This document shows positions 1 to 11,633 of a DNA stretch of 64,000 bases, in pieces. Positions within the stretch are counted from its first letter, which is position 1. Every line of letters begins with the position of its first letter. The stretch spans positions 47,939 to 111,938 of the forward strand of contig MU619284.1 of assembly GCA_025201805.1 (NCBI GenBank), given 5' to 3'. Made by a program: the position numbers and the translations under genes. Below the pieces are notes generated by a model. It searched no databases. It was not told the DNA's origin and saw only the letters and a program-made list of their open reading frames with translations. This stretch comes from Parasitella parasitica (taxonomy: Eukaryota > Mucoromycota > Mucoromycetes > Mucorales > Mucoraceae).

Positions 1-45
<45 letters not shown>
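1..45. repeat. Poly(A) homopolymer at the window edge
   Basis: The first 45 bases are uninterrupted A. The tract lies just past the 3' end of the minus-strand ADCK2-like gene. Similar A/T runs recur through the window, often in introns, so this is probably a genomic homopolymer or assembly edge. No transposon is visible beside it. Confidence 0.9.
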
Positions 46-47
<2 letters not shown>

Positions 48-88
48 CAGTGTTAATTTTCATGTATTTGGCCAAGTATGAATTGATT

Positions 89-2260
89 TTACCATAGCTG
101 TAGCCACTCGTCATCACGAGTATTTCGTCCGAGATAGTTTCTCAATTCCAGGAATATCCACACTTTAATCCAGTGTCCTCCTCTCGAACGGGGATCCTTC
201 ATCTCCTCCAATGCTGCCTTGCCACCTTCTTTAATACTGTAGTCTCTAAGCACTGGTAATGCGTTCTTGAACAAGTCAAGATCAGGGTTTAGCTGTCTGC
301 CAATGCCCTCCAGCAACATGATACTGACAACCACATTTATAAAGTCCCCTTCCATTTTTACATGATGTGATCGCACCATGTTCATTGTTTCGTGCAACAA
401 GTTTCCAATTTTAACGGCTCCCAGATGGAATGTGTGTTGCTTTAATCCAAGAATCAGGTTTTGCATTCTCAAAGCAAATACATCAGCTTGGATCACTGCT
501 TCAGGCGATTTGCATCTCTCTACCATTAGCTCACCTACTCGGTATCCGTCAAATTGTGCCACAGCTTGAAATAGGTCCAAGAAATTCCTTCTGTTGACAT
601 CATTCAATTCATTGACTAATCCAGTGTCGATAAAGACAAGTCTAGGAGAATATCCTTCATGCTCCAATGCTTTTAACTCTTTTTGCACTGCTAACGGATC
701 ATGCTTTACTGCTAGAATCCTATTGACTGCAGCCTCTCCATCGTCCTTTAGCTCTCTCCCCAAAAACTTGGACCACGCCAATCTCAAGGGATGATGTGCT
801 GAAGGCTTGTAAAATTCGACCATGATATTTCCTGGGTGCAAATCTGCATGCACAAAGTTGTAAAAAATCAGCATGTGCTATATATACAGGATTAATCAGT
901 ATGAATGTCGATCCCATAACACCCAAGAAAAAAACCTACCAAAAACGCATTCAAGCCAATGTCTGCAATTTTATGATCAAAGATAGGATCCAGTTCGTGC
1001 TTTCTAGCAAAAGAGGCCTGGTTCAGGAACAAATCTAGTGGAATTCCTTTTACGTATTCTTCTAGCAGCATGTCTTTTGTTGTAAATGTTGCCAATGATT
1101 TCGGAATTTTGACGTCTTTGGCACCACCAAAATATTCATTAAAACGCTTCAAGTTGCTTCCTTCTCCCCGTAAATCGAGTTGCTCCTTCATCATTTCACC
1201 AAACACTCGCACCTCATCCGGTAAAGATAGCCAATGGATGGTAGGGATCAATGTTAATAGCTTGGCCACACAATCCATAATGATCAAGTCCCGCTGCACA
1301 ATTTGGCGTGCCTTGGGGTGCAGCACTTTGATTGCAACTGCTGTGTGTAATATAATCGGCTCTCCTTTATCGTCCAACGTCTGCACAGAGTCTGTTGTGA
1401 TTGTGTTGTCCTGTAATGAAAATTGCTCGGCTGCATGCCCTAGCAAAATCTCTGGTCGGATGCGAGCTTTGTATACCTGTGCAATAGCGCCCACGCCTAA
1501 CGGTTTTGGATTCAATTCAGTGAATACTTGATCTAGCGGTCTGCCAAACGCTTCTTCTATCACTTTCTGGGTATAGCTGAACGGATGGGGGTCGACATGT
1601 GAATGTAATTTGGATAATCGCGAGCACAGGGCTAGTGGAAAAAGATCAGTGCGAGATGCTATCCATTGAGCAAGCTTTGCATGTAGCCACGTCAATACAT
1701 ATATATACCCGTAATACAAAATATCCGCATATTCTTACCTTGATAAATGTAGGTCCTGCTCTTTCCATCTGCGTAGCTAGAAAATCATACCACCACAGCG
1801 TACCTGCGTTTTCATCTTGGTTCACTTTTTGCCCACAAAATACAATTGGCACAGTGATGGCCACTGGTAAGAATATTATTAAAATGTGTGTTAATCGTCT
1901 AAGCGTCAGCACAGGTTCCACGATATACGTATCAAGAAATTGCAAGATGCGTTTGCAGATACGAACTAGCATAAACTTTGACTCATGAGTAAGCTCTGCA
2001 TGCTCTATCTCTGCCGGTGTTGCTGGTGATTGAACACTGCCGAAACGAAAGGCCTTTTTGTCTATTGAATGGAGGTGAAGCGGTGTACAGGAAAGCAGTA
2101 GAACAGCTCGGGAACGTCTGCAGGCTGTTGTCGATAATATAATATGAGAATGTTTAGCAGCTCTTAACAGAGATGGAAATGCAGACTGCTTTATCCTAAA
2201 CAATTGTTTTGGTTGTTGATATAAACATGGCTTCAGTAAAGTCTTTTGTAAAAGAAGCAT
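89..2260 (-). CDS. ADCK2-like mitochondrial ABC1/UbiB atypical kinase
   Basis: Three exons read on the minus strand: 1739-2260, 940-1674 and 89-877, giving about 681 residues. The introns (64 and 62 bp) have GT-AG ends and keep frame. The ABC1 family signatures are in order: FIKLAQWIASRTDLFP across the first junction (the KxGQ-like segment), the Ala-rich loop GVGAIAQVYKA, VAIKVLHPK with the probable ATP-contacting Lys, HADLHPGNIM as the catalytic loop, and FIDTGL as the DFG equivalent. ABC1 kinases of this group act in the mitochondrial inner membrane or matrix and affect coenzyme Q and lipid metabolism. The Arg/Lys/Gln-rich N-terminus fits a mitochondrial targeting peptide. The FIKLAQW form and the length fit ADCK2 better than COQ8. 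The family is certain from sequence; the subfamily is inferred. Confidence 0.88.
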
Positions 2261-3260
2261 AATCTTGAATTTCTTTTTTTTAAAAAAAAAAAAAAGTAGT
2301 CGATCGAAAAAGACTGAGGAAAGGGAAATAACTGTGCTTCACTCTCTTGAAAATAAATTGACCGCAACTTACAAATAATTTGGTAAAATTTTAAAGATTC
2401 TTTGTTCAATAATTTAGGGAATACGTTGGATAAAGTCTTTAATTGAGTAACAGTGAGGAATTTGATCGATAACTCATGTAAATAAAAATAGAAAGCTTGA
2501 TAAAATCAAACATTTTGTCTTGACAAAAAGAAAATGACATATATAATAATCACTGGAAAGCCTAGTATTGGTCTTTGATGGAATAATATTACGTCCATCG
2601 CGTTATATTTTCTGCACATATCCTCAATAATATTGAGGTTATTTTGTATCAATTCTATTTAACGAACCATTGCATGGAGACAACAGCGATCCAGTACAAA
2701 TATCTCTTCGCCCTGAATAATATCTACAAGTTTGGTTGAAAATATACATCCTCTGTAGCAAGTATTTCTCCAACCAATAACCATAATCTACTCAAACTGA
2801 TATTCTCTGTCAGCCTATTTTTACTGATAACTTATGCTCCATCTAACCATTCAATCAGTAGTAGCGACAGACTGTGTTTACCAAAGGCAGAGACGTATTC
2901 CTATTGAAGCTTGAGTCATCAGCCATATATACATTAAAACTACAAGTATAATTCGATCGATATTGAAATTTGCCCCTGGATGTAATAGGCATTAAGCTCA
3001 ACATTTGCCAGATGATGAATGTCAATAAAGTTAGAATCCTTTTTCGTTACTATTATCCGTTGTATTCGAGTTAAGACATGCGATCCACCCTATCATACTC
3101 TGTCGTTCTCTTCTCGATCATCGCTCTTTATCATCCAAAAGCAACCATTGAAAAGCAGGCTTTGGTGGAAGCCGACAGTCACTATGAAAATCTTTTTCAA
3201 TCAACATGGAGACAACAAAGGTCTTTTTCGTTACCACCAGAACATTAAAAGAATACCAAC
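2261..3260. other. Intergenic region between divergent ADCK2-like and eIF3k genes
   Basis: About 1 kb between two divergent start codons, so it should carry both promoters. It is AT-rich and begins with a T-run/A-run pair near 2272-2294. A 93-codon open frame at 3019-3300 overlaps the eIF3k start in another frame and shows no family features. No RNA gene or repeat was recognised. Confidence 0.5.
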
Positions 3261-4008
3261 ATGGCTCCTGTTCAACGTCCCGATAAGATTGCCACCATGA
3301 TCAACGGTGTTGAGCTCTACAATCCCGACAATGTCAGTGTCCTCGAAGAATACTTGTCAAAGCAATGCGAGTCTGGTGAATATGACTTGGAGGCCAATTT
3401 AGCCATTCTCAAGCTGTAAGTTGACAATAGACTGCCCAATATGATACTGATCCTTCTCCTGTATCAGCTATCAATTCAACCCTTCCTTAGCAAAAGAGCC
3501 CATTATTGTAAAGATCCTTGTCAAAGCTTTGACTGCCATCCCTGCTCCCGATTTCAACCTTTGTCTTTATCTTTTGGCTGAACACTCTGTAAGTTAGATG
3601 TCGTCCCAGCCACTACTTTTACTGACGCAACATTAGGATCTCGAATCTATCGAAAAGCTCACTGATTTACAACGGCTCTTGGAACTAGCTCAGTATGCCA
3701 AATTTTGGCAATCAGATCTCAAGCCTTGGACAACTGTCGTCCCAAACTTTGAAACAGAGATTCGTCTTGTAATTGCTCGTGTTATGGCCATGTCTTATCA
3801 AACGATTGCTGCCGCTTCATTGTCAGCCAACCTTGGCTTGTCTGGCGACGCGTTCGATAAGTTTTGTCAAGGCCAACAGTGGCAAAAGTCTGGCGATTTA
3901 GTTCATATCCCCATCAACAAGGATAATGAAGCAAAGACTGTGGTTATTAGAGAAAACATCAAGTTTGAACAATTGACAAAGGTCATTGGCTATTCCAACG
4001 AAATGTAA
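3261..4008 (+). CDS. eIF3k: Translation initiation factor eIF3 subunit K
   Basis: Three exons, 3261-3415, 3468-3588 and 3637-4008, encode about 215 residues, the usual size for eIF3k. The predicted protein opens MAPVQRPDKIATMINGVELY, followed by NPDNVSVLEEYL, and carries the family-typical segments DLEANLAILKLYQFNP and, near the C-terminus, a winged-helix/PCI region with IRENIKFEQL. eIF3k is a small peripheral subunit of the cytosolic eIF3 complex that organises the 43S pre-initiation complex. The start is the first ATG in a favourable context (ACCAACATGG). Both introns (52 and 48 bp) are GT-AG, and the joints restore conserved sequence without gaps. eIF3k is absent from S. cerevisiae, so its presence fits an early-diverging or filamentous fungus. 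Confidence 0.93.
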
Positions 4009-5990
4009 AAAAGGGAACGATATATATACACAGAGAACACACAAATGCAGACAAACATACACAAATGCTCACCATTTATTACACACAACTCAACGAACGA
4101 AAATTCTCGACCTGCTCGAACAAAAATACATGAAATAAAAATGAACTATTGTAGATTATAGATAAAAACTACTTGAGGGGATTTCTTTTATTTTACACAG
4201 TATTTGTATTCTTATGCGGGGTATAAGTTATCCAAAGGTGATGAAGACATGCACAAGCGGATCAGAAAATGTAGAGCTCATTCTCATATTGTGAACGCTC
4301 ACCAAAGGATGTGAGGCAAACTGTGCCAAAAACTAAAATTGAAGAGGATAGCTAAGATGCATTGCAATGGATTCGATTTACCCGGGTATAATGTTCTCTT
4401 TTTTCAAAGAATGACCAATTCCTGTCCAAGCAACTTTATTATCTTTTTTTGTTCTGAATTTGTATCGTTTATAATGCCATACTGTTGTCCGCATTTTATT
4501 AATTAATTAATGAAAAAAAAATGTTGATATTCAGTAATGATTATATTTCACTATATGAATGGTATGCAGATGTTATGATAAAATTTCTTGTCTGGGTCAT
4601 TGTATAATTCCACTATATCTTTCCTTTGCAAATCAAGAATACGCTGCTGAAAGTGATAATGAGTCTTTTTTGGTAATGAGATATCGATACACATCGCCAG
4701 TGGGCTATAAAAAATGTTGAGATGTTTAGGTTTTTAGCAGATGTCGACTTTGATGTTTGAGATTATTTGGATACATATGGATACTATTTGGTTAGGAAGA
4801 TTTATATAAATAGTTGTTTCACATAAATCCCCAAAGACGTATGGAATATCATACTGTAACGGTATATCAAGCTAAATTCCAGAAGAAACAGATGATTTTT
4901 GGTTACTTTTTATAAACAATTTATAAGTGGGAATGTCACTTACCCAGCGCTCGATTAATATTTGAGTTATCTCCACGTTTTATATTTCTTTACTAACCTT
5001 CAAAGAGTATTGCCTCCATCGAAAGGCGAGCCCAGTATCTGTTTTCTGTACAAAAAAGATAGGGCTAAATTGTTGAATTGTATGCGCTTGGCAGTAGTGG
5101 GGTTTGGGTCGAAGCAGGGGAAAGTTACTCCAAACAAAAGGCAACCAAGACCAGTAACAAAGTATAATTTACCAGACGTCTTTATCTCTTTGAAAGCCTC
5201 CGACTGGCTGAACGAAGAAAAAGTTGCGTCAAAGTTTGTAGCCTCCGTTTTTGGGAATATAGGCTCCAGTGCTTCTACATATAGTTTGGCCATTTTATTT
5301 GTAAGAAGTGGGCAATTTATTTTCGAAAAGCTGGGCAAATTAAGTTCAAACATTCGGGCAAAATGTTTTCACACAATTGGCGGACTTTTCAAACATTCGG
5401 TAAAAAATTGAGAGTGGAAGCACAGTATCATAACTAAAAAAAATATTTTTAGAAATAAAAATATTTTATTTCCTTCGCAAAAAAGTCGAAAACCTTCCTA
5501 ATTCAGAAGATAATAACTGAATATTTCCCTACATTTGAGACAGTAGCTAATATGACTTTCACTCTCATGTTTGGAAAACATTTCCCAACGGATGCGATAC
5601 CAATTTAGTTTCGGCGGCATGAATTTTTCTTCCTTTACATTTACAGCAACGCAATGATCACTTTGTAAAAACGACAGCAATCTAGACGGCACAATGTTTT
5701 TCTTTATTGCTCATGAATAATATGTGTCAGCAGTAAGCCATCAGTATGCCAATTTAGTAAGTGTAGTGAACATGTCATTCATCAAACCAGCGTATATATT
5801 GAGAACAACGCTATTTAAAACTGCTTTCTTTAAATTGCACTGTTTCAAAAAGATCAACAAAAGTTGAGAAGTACGGGATAACACCAGAATGGGCTATGGA
5901 AAGAAAGAAAGAAAAAAAAGTATAAATTCAAGTCAAACTCATTACCATTTCGACTTGTGTTTTTGATCAAACTTATCAATTAAAAGAAAA
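4009..5990. other. Intergenic region with overlapping open frames of unknown nature
   Basis: About 2 kb without a recognised gene. At 5000-5411 both strands stay open for more than 110 codons (plus 4962-5411, minus 5000-5353). Neither product resembles a family I know, and overlap on both strands usually means a fossil repeat or chance. A second minus-strand frame lies at 5498-5692. The rest is AT-rich, with no RNA gene visible. Confidence 0.4.
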
Positions 5991-6559
5991 ATGAAGTTCT
6001 CGGCCATTGCTTTCCTCAGTTCTCTTATTGCTGGTGCTTCTGCCTTGCAAAACTTTCAAACTGCTGACAAGCAACTCAACATTACTTCTCCTTTACTTGA
6101 TGGTGTTTATGTCGCTGGTCAAATTCTCCCTCTGAGCTATATTCCCCTAAATTCTGGTAAGCACTTTTATAGTTTATGTAAACAATGTGGGCACCAGAAA
6201 GTATTGATTTTTGTACAGATGTTGCTCTGAATATTTACCTTAAGGGTGCCAATACTAGCTTCAACGAGACTGCTATTGCTTTGAAAGCTGATATTTCCAA
6301 TGATCCTAATAGCAATATTCCCATAAAAGTCGATAATGTTACTTATTATCAACATTCTATCAATTATGCTATTCCTATCACTTATTCTGCTGGAAGCTAT
6401 GAATGTATTTTCGAAAACACCGTTTCTGGTACCAATTCTTCTATTCCCATTAGCCTTCTTGCTTACACCCCTCCTTCTGATGCTACATCTGCCATTGCTA
6501 CCGCTTCTGCTGCCACTGAGACCTCCATTCTTATTGCCCAACCCTCTAATAAGCCTTGA
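5991..6559 (+). CDS. Small secreted KNH/Kre9-like Ser/Thr-rich cell-wall protein
   Basis: Two exons, 5991-6156 and 6198-6559, joined over a 41-bp GT-AG intron, give about 175 residues. The first 18 residues (MKFSAIAFLSSLIAGASA) form a clear signal peptide. The mature part, with NITSPLLDGVYVAGQILPLS and then SGSYECIF-like and Ser/Thr/Ala-rich stretches, resembles the Kre9/Knh1 (Ser-Thr-rich, GPI-anchor-type) beta-sandwich domain found in fungal wall proteins. It has several N-glycosylation sequons (NIT, NTS, NET, NVT, NSS). The C-terminus IAQPSNKP is not strongly hydrophobic, so a GPI anchor is doubtful and a soluble or wall-bound form is likelier. The intron is unusually short but restores frame. 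Family assignment is moderate. Confidence 0.68.
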
Positions 6560-6966
6560 ATTTTTGTAATTTTAAAAGGTGAATGATATTATTAGACATC
6601 TCAAGAGGCTTAATCTGTCCTAGATAGTCTACTTGTTTGCTGGCTGTACTTGAATTTCGTATACGTATAATTGTCATCAATTCACTCTGCAAAAATAAAG
6701 CTAGCTGCAACAGTAATTGCGATTAATGTTGAATTTAAATTGTTCGTCCTATATCAATGTTATTTTGTATTTTTGGTGGTCTCAAATATACAAGGTTTCA
6801 TACTAACTATATAGATTGCATATGTGCAACAATTACTCGATAGCAAGGCTTTTTTTTTTTTATAAAAAAAATAATTATTTACAAGTTTATTTGACTAATG
6901 TGTTTGTAGAAATGTCAAATTAAGGCTATTGCCAGTGAAGTGTATTTATGAATATATAAGTGATAT
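6560..6966. other. Short AT-rich spacer between convergent genes
   Basis: About 400 bp between two stop codons. It holds a T-run followed by an A-run near 6850-6870 and no open frame or RNA gene that I can support. It probably contains the two 3' untranslated regions and poly(A) sites. Confidence 0.5.
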
Positions 6967-8637
6967 TTAGATGAATTTGGGAGAATTAGCTAAAATAGCA
7001 AAGAGAAGACCAGCCACAAGACCAGCAGCTGGAAGAGTGAGAAACCAAGAGCACCAACACCAAGCAAGCATTTTCCAATTAACCGCTTTCCAGCCTTTAG
7101 TATTGCAAAGACCAATAGCTGCTGAGGCGCCGGTAATACAATGGGTCGTCGACACGGGCAAGCCAATTTGAGAACATGTCAACACAGTAAGCGCAGCAGA
7201 TAATTCAGCACAGAAACCACGAGAAGGAGTAAAATAGGTAATATTGTTGCCCATTGCTCGCATAACACGATAACCCATGAGAGCAAGACCAAAGTCAATA
7301 CCGATGCCGCCATAGACGAGGATCCAAATAGGAATAGGAACTTTGCCCGCAACATCAACTTGACCAGTATTCCAAACTTCAAAGATAGAAGAAATGGGAC
7401 CAACTGCATTCGATACATCGTTAGAACCGTGAGCAAAAGAAGCCATGCAGGCAGTAATGACTTGCAAGAAAGAAAAGAGGTACTCAGCATCATCTTCAAA
7501 GAGCTCAGCATTAGCATGAACATGAGTAAGTTTTTTGTTATCCAAGTTGCGCACATCTTGACGAAGACCATTCATTGCAAACGTAACCGCCTTGACCTTG
7601 AACTCTGTAAACTTTGAAGTAAACCAGTTTCCCTTGTTTTCAGGTATATCAGCAGCAGAAACAACACTTTCGTTTTGAGTAACTTGTGCATCTGAGTTGA
7701 GTTTCTTAAGCTTCTCATCGACTTCGCCGGGAGTCAGCATTTCGTTATCAACAGCAGCTTCATCGTCAATATGGGTGCCAGATCGGATAGACGAAGGACG
7801 GGAGTTTACACGGTCTTCAGTTTGAGTGGCTTCTTCAATAGTAGGTTGAGTCTTGACAAAAGGAATGTAAAACATGTGATATAATTTGAGATTTTCTCTG
7901 CCCTTGATTTTACGAACAACCCAAGGACAAAAAAAGAATTGGCCAAAAGCAGCACAAGCAGCAGCAACACCAATAGCGATACCAACGATAACGCCGATGC
8001 TCATATTCTTGGATCCACCGCCGGGAGCTTTGTAAATAATGTAGAATGCCTCAATACCAGCCGTAAAGAAGAAATAGATAGGAACCAAACGGATGCCCCA
8101 TTTGAAGCTTTCAACCCGTCTTAAGATGGCATATTTAGTAATCATGTAAATAATGGCTGCAACGACACCTGCAGCAAAAGGAGAGATAAACCAAGAAGTA
8201 ATAATTTTGGCAACTCCATCATAGCCCCAAGTAATAGATGAAGCGCCAAATGAAGCAATACCCACACCGATAATAGCACCTACGACAGAATGAGTCGTGC
8301 TGACAGGCCATCCGAAGCGAGAAGCAGTTAATACCCAAGTGGCTGAACCACATAGAGCACAGAACATGGCCAGCATGAGCATTTCTGGCTGTTCAATGTA
8401 ATGATCGATTGCTAAAATACCACCTTTGATGGTTTCTGCTGTTTCTGCACCAAGCAAAACGGCGCCCAAGAATTCAGTAAAGCAAGCAACAATACATGCT
8501 TGTAACAGCGTCAATGATCCCGAAGAAACCGACGTGGCAAATGAGTTTGCAACGTCGTTTGCACCGATACCAAACGCATCAGCAAAAGCAACAATCATGC
8601 CCACAGCAAATATCCAGGTGTATTCGTGAATTTCCAT
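6967..8637 (-). CDS. PiT-family phosphate transporter (Pho-4/PHO89 type)
   Basis: An intronless gene of about 556 residues. Both PiT signature repeats are present: GANDVANSFATSVSSGSLTL near residue 30 and HGSNDVSNAVGPISSIFEVW in the second half. PVSTTHSVVGAIIGVG and PVSTTHCITGASAAIGL also repeat, showing the inverted duplicated topology with about ten membrane segments. A charged cytosolic loop of roughly 150 residues (with TEDRVNSRPSSIRSG) separates the halves. Family members import phosphate, usually with Na+ and sometimes H+, across the plasma membrane. The frame stays open upstream to 8793, but MEIHEYTWIF at 8637 is the natural start, because the first membrane segment follows it directly as in homologues. 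Ion specificity cannot be read from sequence. Confidence 0.93.
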   Translation of the reverse strand: MEIHEYTWIFAVGMIVAFADAFGIGANDVANSFATSVSSGSLTLLQACIVACFTEFLGAVLLGAETAETIKGGILAIDHYIEQPEMLMLAMFCALCGSATWVLTASRFGWPVSTTHSVVGAIIGVGIASFGASSITWGYDGVAKIITSWFISPFAAGVVAAIIYMITKYAILRRVESFKWGIRLVPIYFFFTAGIEAFYIIYKAPGGGSKNMSIGVIVGIAIGVAAACAAFGQFFFCPWVVRKIKGRENLKLYHMFYIPFVKTQPTIEEATQTEDRVNSRPSSIRSGTHIDDEAAVDNEMLTPGEVDEKLKKLNSDAQVTQNESVVSAADIPENKGNWFTSKFTEFKVKAVTFAMNGLRQDVRNLDNKKLTHVHANAELFEDDAEYLFSFLQVITACMASFAHGSNDVSNAVGPISSIFEVWNTGQVDVAGKVPIPIWILVYGGIGIDFGLALMGYRVMRAMGNNITYFTPSRGFCAELSAALTVLTCSQIGLPVSTTHCITGASAAIGLCNTKGWKAVNWKMLAWCWCSWFLTLPAAGLVAGLLFAILANSPKFI

Positions 8638-10050
8638 CACAAGAGAATTTTGTATACGAGTTGATAAAAGGGTGCAGTTGAGAATAGAGAGTTTGTTTAT
8701 CATAATTTCTGTCATATTTATATAATTCCACAAGTTCTTTGATCCAAGATTGAAGAAGAACATTGGATTTGAGAAACCGAAGTAACAAGCCAATCAGCCA
8801 AATGTCCATGTCCACGATATCTTTTGCTTTACAATGTTTGTTATAGAAACTAGGGAAAGATTTTAGTTTTCCAAGTGTATACAGTCAATAATGTAGTAAT
8901 ATTTGTACTAAATCTATATAGTAGAAGATCTATGAATGTCAATTTTTAATTTATATGGTTTAATTCATGTTAATAAAGCGGATGTGATTTTTCATGGCAA
9001 TTATGCATTGAGGCGTATATAAAATTATGCTCACAAGAGGCATTGTATTCTATTTGCATAGCTTTTGATGTACAAACCCACTGTTGCCCGTATATAACAG
9101 TATTGCACTAATCAAACTCAGGCGACATCAGACATTCCTACACGTGGGGTAGTGTTAACTACTCAAATCACATTAAAACATAAGACAAAAGAATTCTTGG
9201 AAAATATGCTGCCTTCATTTTTTCTGAGGCTTTTATGCCAAATATCTGATTTGTTGAAAAATATGTCCTTGGAACTACAAAGGGAAAGAACTGTTTTGAA
9301 CCTCCAGAACATTTCAAGCGATGTTTGTCTGGTTGAGCTTTAGTTTCAGTTGGCATGTAAATGAATTATTAAACTTCTGTTGAAATTGCCTCTTTTTGCG
9401 TCTCAGTAATTTTGCAATTAAATTTAGTGTTTTATATTGGAAAGCAAACAAATCTATGATGACATCCAGTTATTAATTCAATGTTGAAAAAGTGTGTATA
9501 ATGTTGGATTTATTTAGATAATTCAAGATATAGATCCAAGCTATGAATAATGAACAAGAAGCCAAAAACGTAACCTTCACCAAAGAAAAAGAAAAAAAAA
9601 ATCCTATACCCAAAAGATCATAAACATCAATAGTACCCAACACCGGTTGTTGATGGCTTTCTGTATAATTTCATTATTGCATCATGGCAACGCAGGCATT
9701 ATCCTGGTCTGCTCAATAAGGGTTTAACTCTCAGCCATGTAAACCACTTGTTTCAAGGAAGCAAGTTGGAAAGGCACCCCTTGATGCAATCATAAAATTG
9801 TTCAAAAAACTGGACGGCCATACCACAGACAAGTAATTTAATGACTGATTTCCTCTTTTCCTTTATTTGCCTCGGTAGCGACAGCAACAAGAGAGAAGGA
9901 GAGAGAGAGAGAGAGAGAACGAGCCTGGGTTTGCCGGATCCTATTTATTAAGAAATCAAGGAGCTATAGCGAGTAGTCTAAAATGTAGCAATAAATTAAT
10001 GTGTGTACATGACAAAAAAAAAATAAGTTAGTATCTCTTTTGATGTTGTA
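8638..10050. other. Intergenic region with a GA microsatellite
   Basis: About 1.4 kb between the start of the phosphate transporter and the stop of the sugar transporter. It is AT-rich and holds (GA)9 at 9901-9918 within a purine-rich run. Open frames at 9152-9343 and 9168-9356 overlap on opposite strands and show nothing recognisable. Confidence 0.5.
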
Positions 10051-11633
10051 TTACTTGGCACCAAAAACATATTCCATCTCTTCCAGTGTCTTCCCTTTCG
10101 TCTCAGGAATAAAGCAGCAGCCGATAAAGCAAACACAGCAGCAAGCACCAAAGAAAAAGTACACTCCAGACACAGTATGCGCAATGAACAGAGGAACGCA
10201 GTAAGTGATCAAAATGGTAAAAGCCCAATTCAGTCCATAAGTAGCGGCCAAACCAGTGGCACGAGTTCTCATGTTGAAAACCTCAGCAGGGTAAACGTAT
10301 GACGCGATACCCCAACTGAACTGAAAGGTGCCCACAAAGATATAAAGGAAGGCAATGATTGTGTTCCGAGCATATGGATTGGTAATGGTAACTGTGTAGT
10401 CTTCAACATCTACTTGCGTATACACTTGGAACATGGCACCAACGATAAACATACTGACACCCATAATACTGGCTCCAATCAAGAAAACAGCCCTTCTCCC
10501 TATGTTATCAATGCACCATTGAAGAGATACAAACGCACAGATGAGAGCAAAGATACTAGTACCACCAGAAGCAGCAATAGACGTTGAAGTGTCGTCGAGA
10601 CCAGCGCTTTGGATGATTTGAGGTGCGTAATACCAAATAGCTACACTGCCAGTAAAGGACGTTGAAATACCAATAAAGAAAGAGATAACGGTGCGCTTGA
10701 GATTAGTGCCTTGGAAGAGCTCACCATAACTACGGTCACCAAGAGAGCGCTCCAGCTCAAGTTCATCAAAGATGTCTTCATATTCGTTTACAACCAACGG
10801 ATGAGTGATGGGAACCTCGTGCAACTCCGAGAGGACGGCCCTTGCTTCGCCATATCTTTTCTTGCTGATCAGCCAACGGGGCGAAAATGGTAACATAAAG
10901 ATGGCAGCACCAAAAGCGATGCAGACAATGATATGAAGTAGCCAAGGACCACGCCACGCCCAGTCAGACGGCACATAGCTAGTGCCGAATGTAACAAAAT
11001 ATCCAACCACTTGACCAAATGAAGCCATCAATGTGAAGAAACTGATCAAACGACCACGGATGTCTGGAGGTGCAATTTCAGAATGATACAGAGGGATTGC
11101 ATTTGTCATCAATCCGGATCCAAAGCCTCCGACAATACGACCAGCCAAGACAACGCCAAAATTAGTGCCAATGATTTGAAGCAAGATGCCGATGCTAAAC
11201 ACGGCCGAAGCACCGATAATAGAGTACTTTCTACTGTAGCGATCTATAGGCCGGTGGCTCTTTAATGTGCTGTATAAATGTATAATATATACATTCTGAA
11301 CTTACCACAAAAGAATCCCGAGAAGAATGCACCCAATGCAGCCGTCATAAGATACAAGGCAAGCAGCAGCCCTTGCAGGTAAGTAATGTTTTCATCAGTG
11401 AAAAAGTTGTCGGTAAATTGAGGCATCGCTAGAATGCCACTGATAGAGCCCGTATCGTACCCGCAGATAAAACCACCGACTGCAGCAACAATGGCAGAGA
11501 GATAGATAGCTTTACGAAACCTGGGAGGCTCTATAGCATCAAAAGACCCGGCTGAATTGTCATCCATAAGCACATCATGGTTTCCATTTTTTGGATTTTC
11601 ATCCGGAAGTGTAGCCTGAGTCTTGGAATTCAT
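10051..11633 (-). CDS. MFS sugar (hexose) transporter
   Basis: Two exons: 11633 down to about 11304, and about 11257-11269 down to 10051, roughly 510 residues with 12 predicted membrane helices. Sugar-porter motifs are present: GGFICGYDTGSISGIL in helix 1, DRYSRK between helices 2 and 3, GRIVGGFGSG, PLYHSEIAPPDIRG, SPRWLI, and the terminal PETKGKTLEEME. It should move hexoses or polyols across the plasma membrane. The start chosen (MNSKTQ at 11633) is preceded by an in-frame ATG at 11669, which is less likely. The splice site is odd: the good donor G/GTAAGT at 11305 leaves no acceptor in frame. Frame is kept only with a donor two bases later (GTTCAG) or with a 1-bp error. Substrate is unknown. 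Confidence 0.88.
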
